Shown: in pieces, positions 62,769-64,000 of the stretch
Layout of the letters: every line of letters begins with the position of its first letter
Numbering within the stretch: position 1 is the stretch's first letter
Assembly (NCBI RefSeq): GCF_004363305.1
Contig: NZ_SNZA01000003.1
Span: forward strand, 1-64,000
DNA length: 64,000 nt
Reading direction: 5' to 3'
Source: Marinomonas communis
Lineage (GTDB): Bacteria > Pseudomonadota > Gammaproteobacteria > Pseudomonadales > Marinomonadaceae
Notes under the pieces: generated by a model
Told to the model about the DNA's origin: nothing
The model's database searches: none
Seen by the model: only the letters and a program-made list of their open reading frames with translations
Translations under genes and position numbers: made by a program

Positions 62769-64000
62769 ATGTCTTTGCAACCTTGTGACTCTCTGTGGCG
62801 CGCCAGTGCGCCGGCTGCTCCCACTCTTAATGCGTTAGATCAGGATCTAGACGTCGATGTGGCCATCGTTGGCGGTGGTTTTACCGGTCTGTCAGCGGCC
62901 CTTCATTTGGCTAAGTTTGGTGTCTCAGTGGCACTGGTAGAAGCCGCTGAAGTAGGTTTTGGTGGTTCTGGACGCAATGTTGGTTTGGCTAATGCGGGTC
63001 TTTGGTTGGAGCCGGATGACTTAGATCGCCAGTTGGGTGCAGAAGCAGGGCGAGCCTTATACGATGCCTTAGCTGTGGCACCAGATTATGTCTATGGTCT
63101 TATCGAAGAATATGGCATTGAGTGTGAAGCAACTCGCAACGGTACCTTGCACTGTGGCGTTGGCAAAGCAGGTTTGACGCAGCTACAACGTCGTTGTGAG
63201 CAGATGCAACGACGCGGAGCGCCCGTTGAGCTATTAAATACAGCGGATGCGCAGGCGCGTATTGGTTCTGAAAAATTCAATTCGGCACTGTTTGATCCTC
63301 GTGCCGGAACGATCCAACCCTTGGGTTATGCCCGCGGGTTGGCTCATGCGGCAGTCAAAGAGGGTGCTCAGCTGTTTGATCAGTCTCCCGTCGAAAGCAT
63401 TACGCCTGAGGGAGAGGGCTGGATCGTGAAAACCGCGACCGGAAGTCTCAAAGCACAACGTGTTATCTTGGCGACCAATGCTTACGGCGAATACGGCGTA
63501 AAAGACCAAGCACGTAAGTTTGTCCCGATTTTCTACAGTCAGCTTGCGACGAAGCCTCTAACACCAGAGCAGTTGGATGTGATTTTGCCAAACAAAGAAG
63601 GCTGCTGGGACACTTGTACGGTGATGAGCTCGTTCCGTATGGACCAACAAGGTCGTCTTGTGTTTGGCGGTATGGGCGGCGAAAAGCATTACCATGCAAG
63701 CTGGGCGTCTCAGCGTGTTAAAGAGCTATGGCCTGTGCTGCAAAAAGTAGAGTGGGAGTTTAGCTGGACCGGTAAGATCGCTTACAGTGAAGACCACTTG
63801 CCTCACTGCCAACAGTTGCAGCGTGGCTTGTTCAGTGTGGCGGGTTACAGTGGTCGCGGCATTGGCCCAGGTACCATTATGGGCAAAGAGCTAGCGGAAT
63901 GGTTTACCGACCGTCGTGATAGTCTTTCTGCCCCGATGACAACATTGCGTGATATTCCTTTGCGCGAAGTAAAACGCATGTTTTATGAAGTGGGCGCTCA
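62769..64000 (+). CDS. FAD-dependent oxidase, L-pipecolate oxidase-like (AmaA), 3' end outside the window
   Basis: First 410 codons of a DAO-family flavoprotein. The FAD motif is V-G-G-G-F-T-G-L-S-A-A near residues 33-43, with V-E-A-A following. G-S-G-R-N-V-G-L-A-N-A-G and the C-terminal G-Y-S-G-R-G-I-G-P-G-T match AmaA-type oxidases, which convert L-pipecolate to the cyclic imine that opens to aminoadipate semialdehyde. The reading frame is open to the window edge, so only a short C-terminal tail is missing. AAGAGG lies 9 bases before the ATG. It is co-oriented with the dehydrogenase. Confidence 0.85.
   Translation, partial: MSLQPCDSLWRASAPAAPTLNALDQDLDVDVAIVGGGFTGLSAALHLAKFGVSVALVEAAEVGFGGSGRNVGLANAGLWLEPDDLDRQLGAEAGRALYDALAVAPDYVYGLIEEYGIECEATRNGTLHCGVGKAGLTQLQRRCEQMQRRGAPVELLNTADAQARIGSEKFNSALFDPRAGTIQPLGYARGLAHAAVKEGAQLFDQSPVESITPEGEGWIVKTATGSLKAQRVILATNAYGEYGVKDQARKFVPIFYSQLATKPLTPEQLDVILPNKEGCWDTCTVMSSFRMDQQGRLVFGGMGGEKHYHASWASQRVKELWPVLQKVEWEFSWTGKIAYSEDHLPHCQQLQRGLFSVAGYSGRGIGPGTIMGKELAEWFTDRRDSLSAPMTTLRDIPLREVKRMFYEVGA

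Overview
The window reads as a chromosomal segment of a marine-type gammaproteobacterium, close to the Oceanospirillales/Vibrionales. The support is a rhodanese-grxC-secB cluster, three TRAP transport systems' worth of genes in two operons, a carboxynorspermidine polyamine pathway, a siaABCD c-di-GMP module and Pseudomonas-like pob and ama catabolic clusters. Coding density is high and most genes have clear AGGAG-type ribosome binding sites. The species cannot be fixed from the sequence alone.

Layout. 1-140: 3' end of a 5S rRNA gene and its terminator. 0.26-4.4 kb: Pat-type lysine acetyltransferase, divergent histone-deacetylase-family enzyme, BLUF photosensor. 4.4-11.2 kb: TAXI-type TRAP permease and receptor with a sigma-54 promoter, then a DctD/DctB-like two-component pair. 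11.3-15.3 kb: sulfate uptake (sbp, cysT, cysW, cysA). 15.5-18.5 kb: small membrane protein, SRPBCC protein, and a trpR-trpE-trpG operon headed by its own repressor and operator. 18.8-22.3 kb: Fur-box-associated siderophore esterase and TonB receptor. 22.5-26.5 kb: adenine deaminase, tannase-like hydrolase, LRR-protein kinase. 26.6-31.3 kb: carboxynorspermidine synthesis, a DUF2383 stress protein, an aminotransferase. 31.7-33.4 kb: DUF442 sulfurtransferase/phosphatase-like protein plus a sulfide:quinone reductase homologue. 33.5-45.6 kb: signalling block with CHASE-PAS-GGDEF-EAL + siaABCD, a cNMP/CBS/DUF294 protein with an exonuclease, an LpxH-like phosphoesterase and an EAL-CBS-GGDEF protein. 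46.1-51.6 kb: AraC regulator, pobA and a DctPQM TRAP transporter.

51.9-57.1 kb is an accessory island. It begins with about 1.2 kb of interspersed palindromic repeats (seven copies of one 20-bp unit, four of a second, four of a long inverted-repeat module, and a 267-bp duplicated block). Next comes a Septu-like ATPase/HNH nuclease pair whose stop codon lies inside a VCR-like integron attC site. A second cassette-like unit follows, encoding a three-helix membrane protein with a possible GAF-like C-terminal domain and an overlapping 73-aa protein whose 3' end runs through a second, shorter attC-like hairpin. Inverted copies of the repeat modules close the island before secB. This is the part most likely to hold something undescribed.

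57.2-64 kb returns to core genes: secB, grxC, rhodanese, a lipoprotein, and a lysine/pipecolate catabolic cluster (DUF1338 protein, LysR, amaB-like dehydrogenase, amaA-like oxidase cut by the window end).
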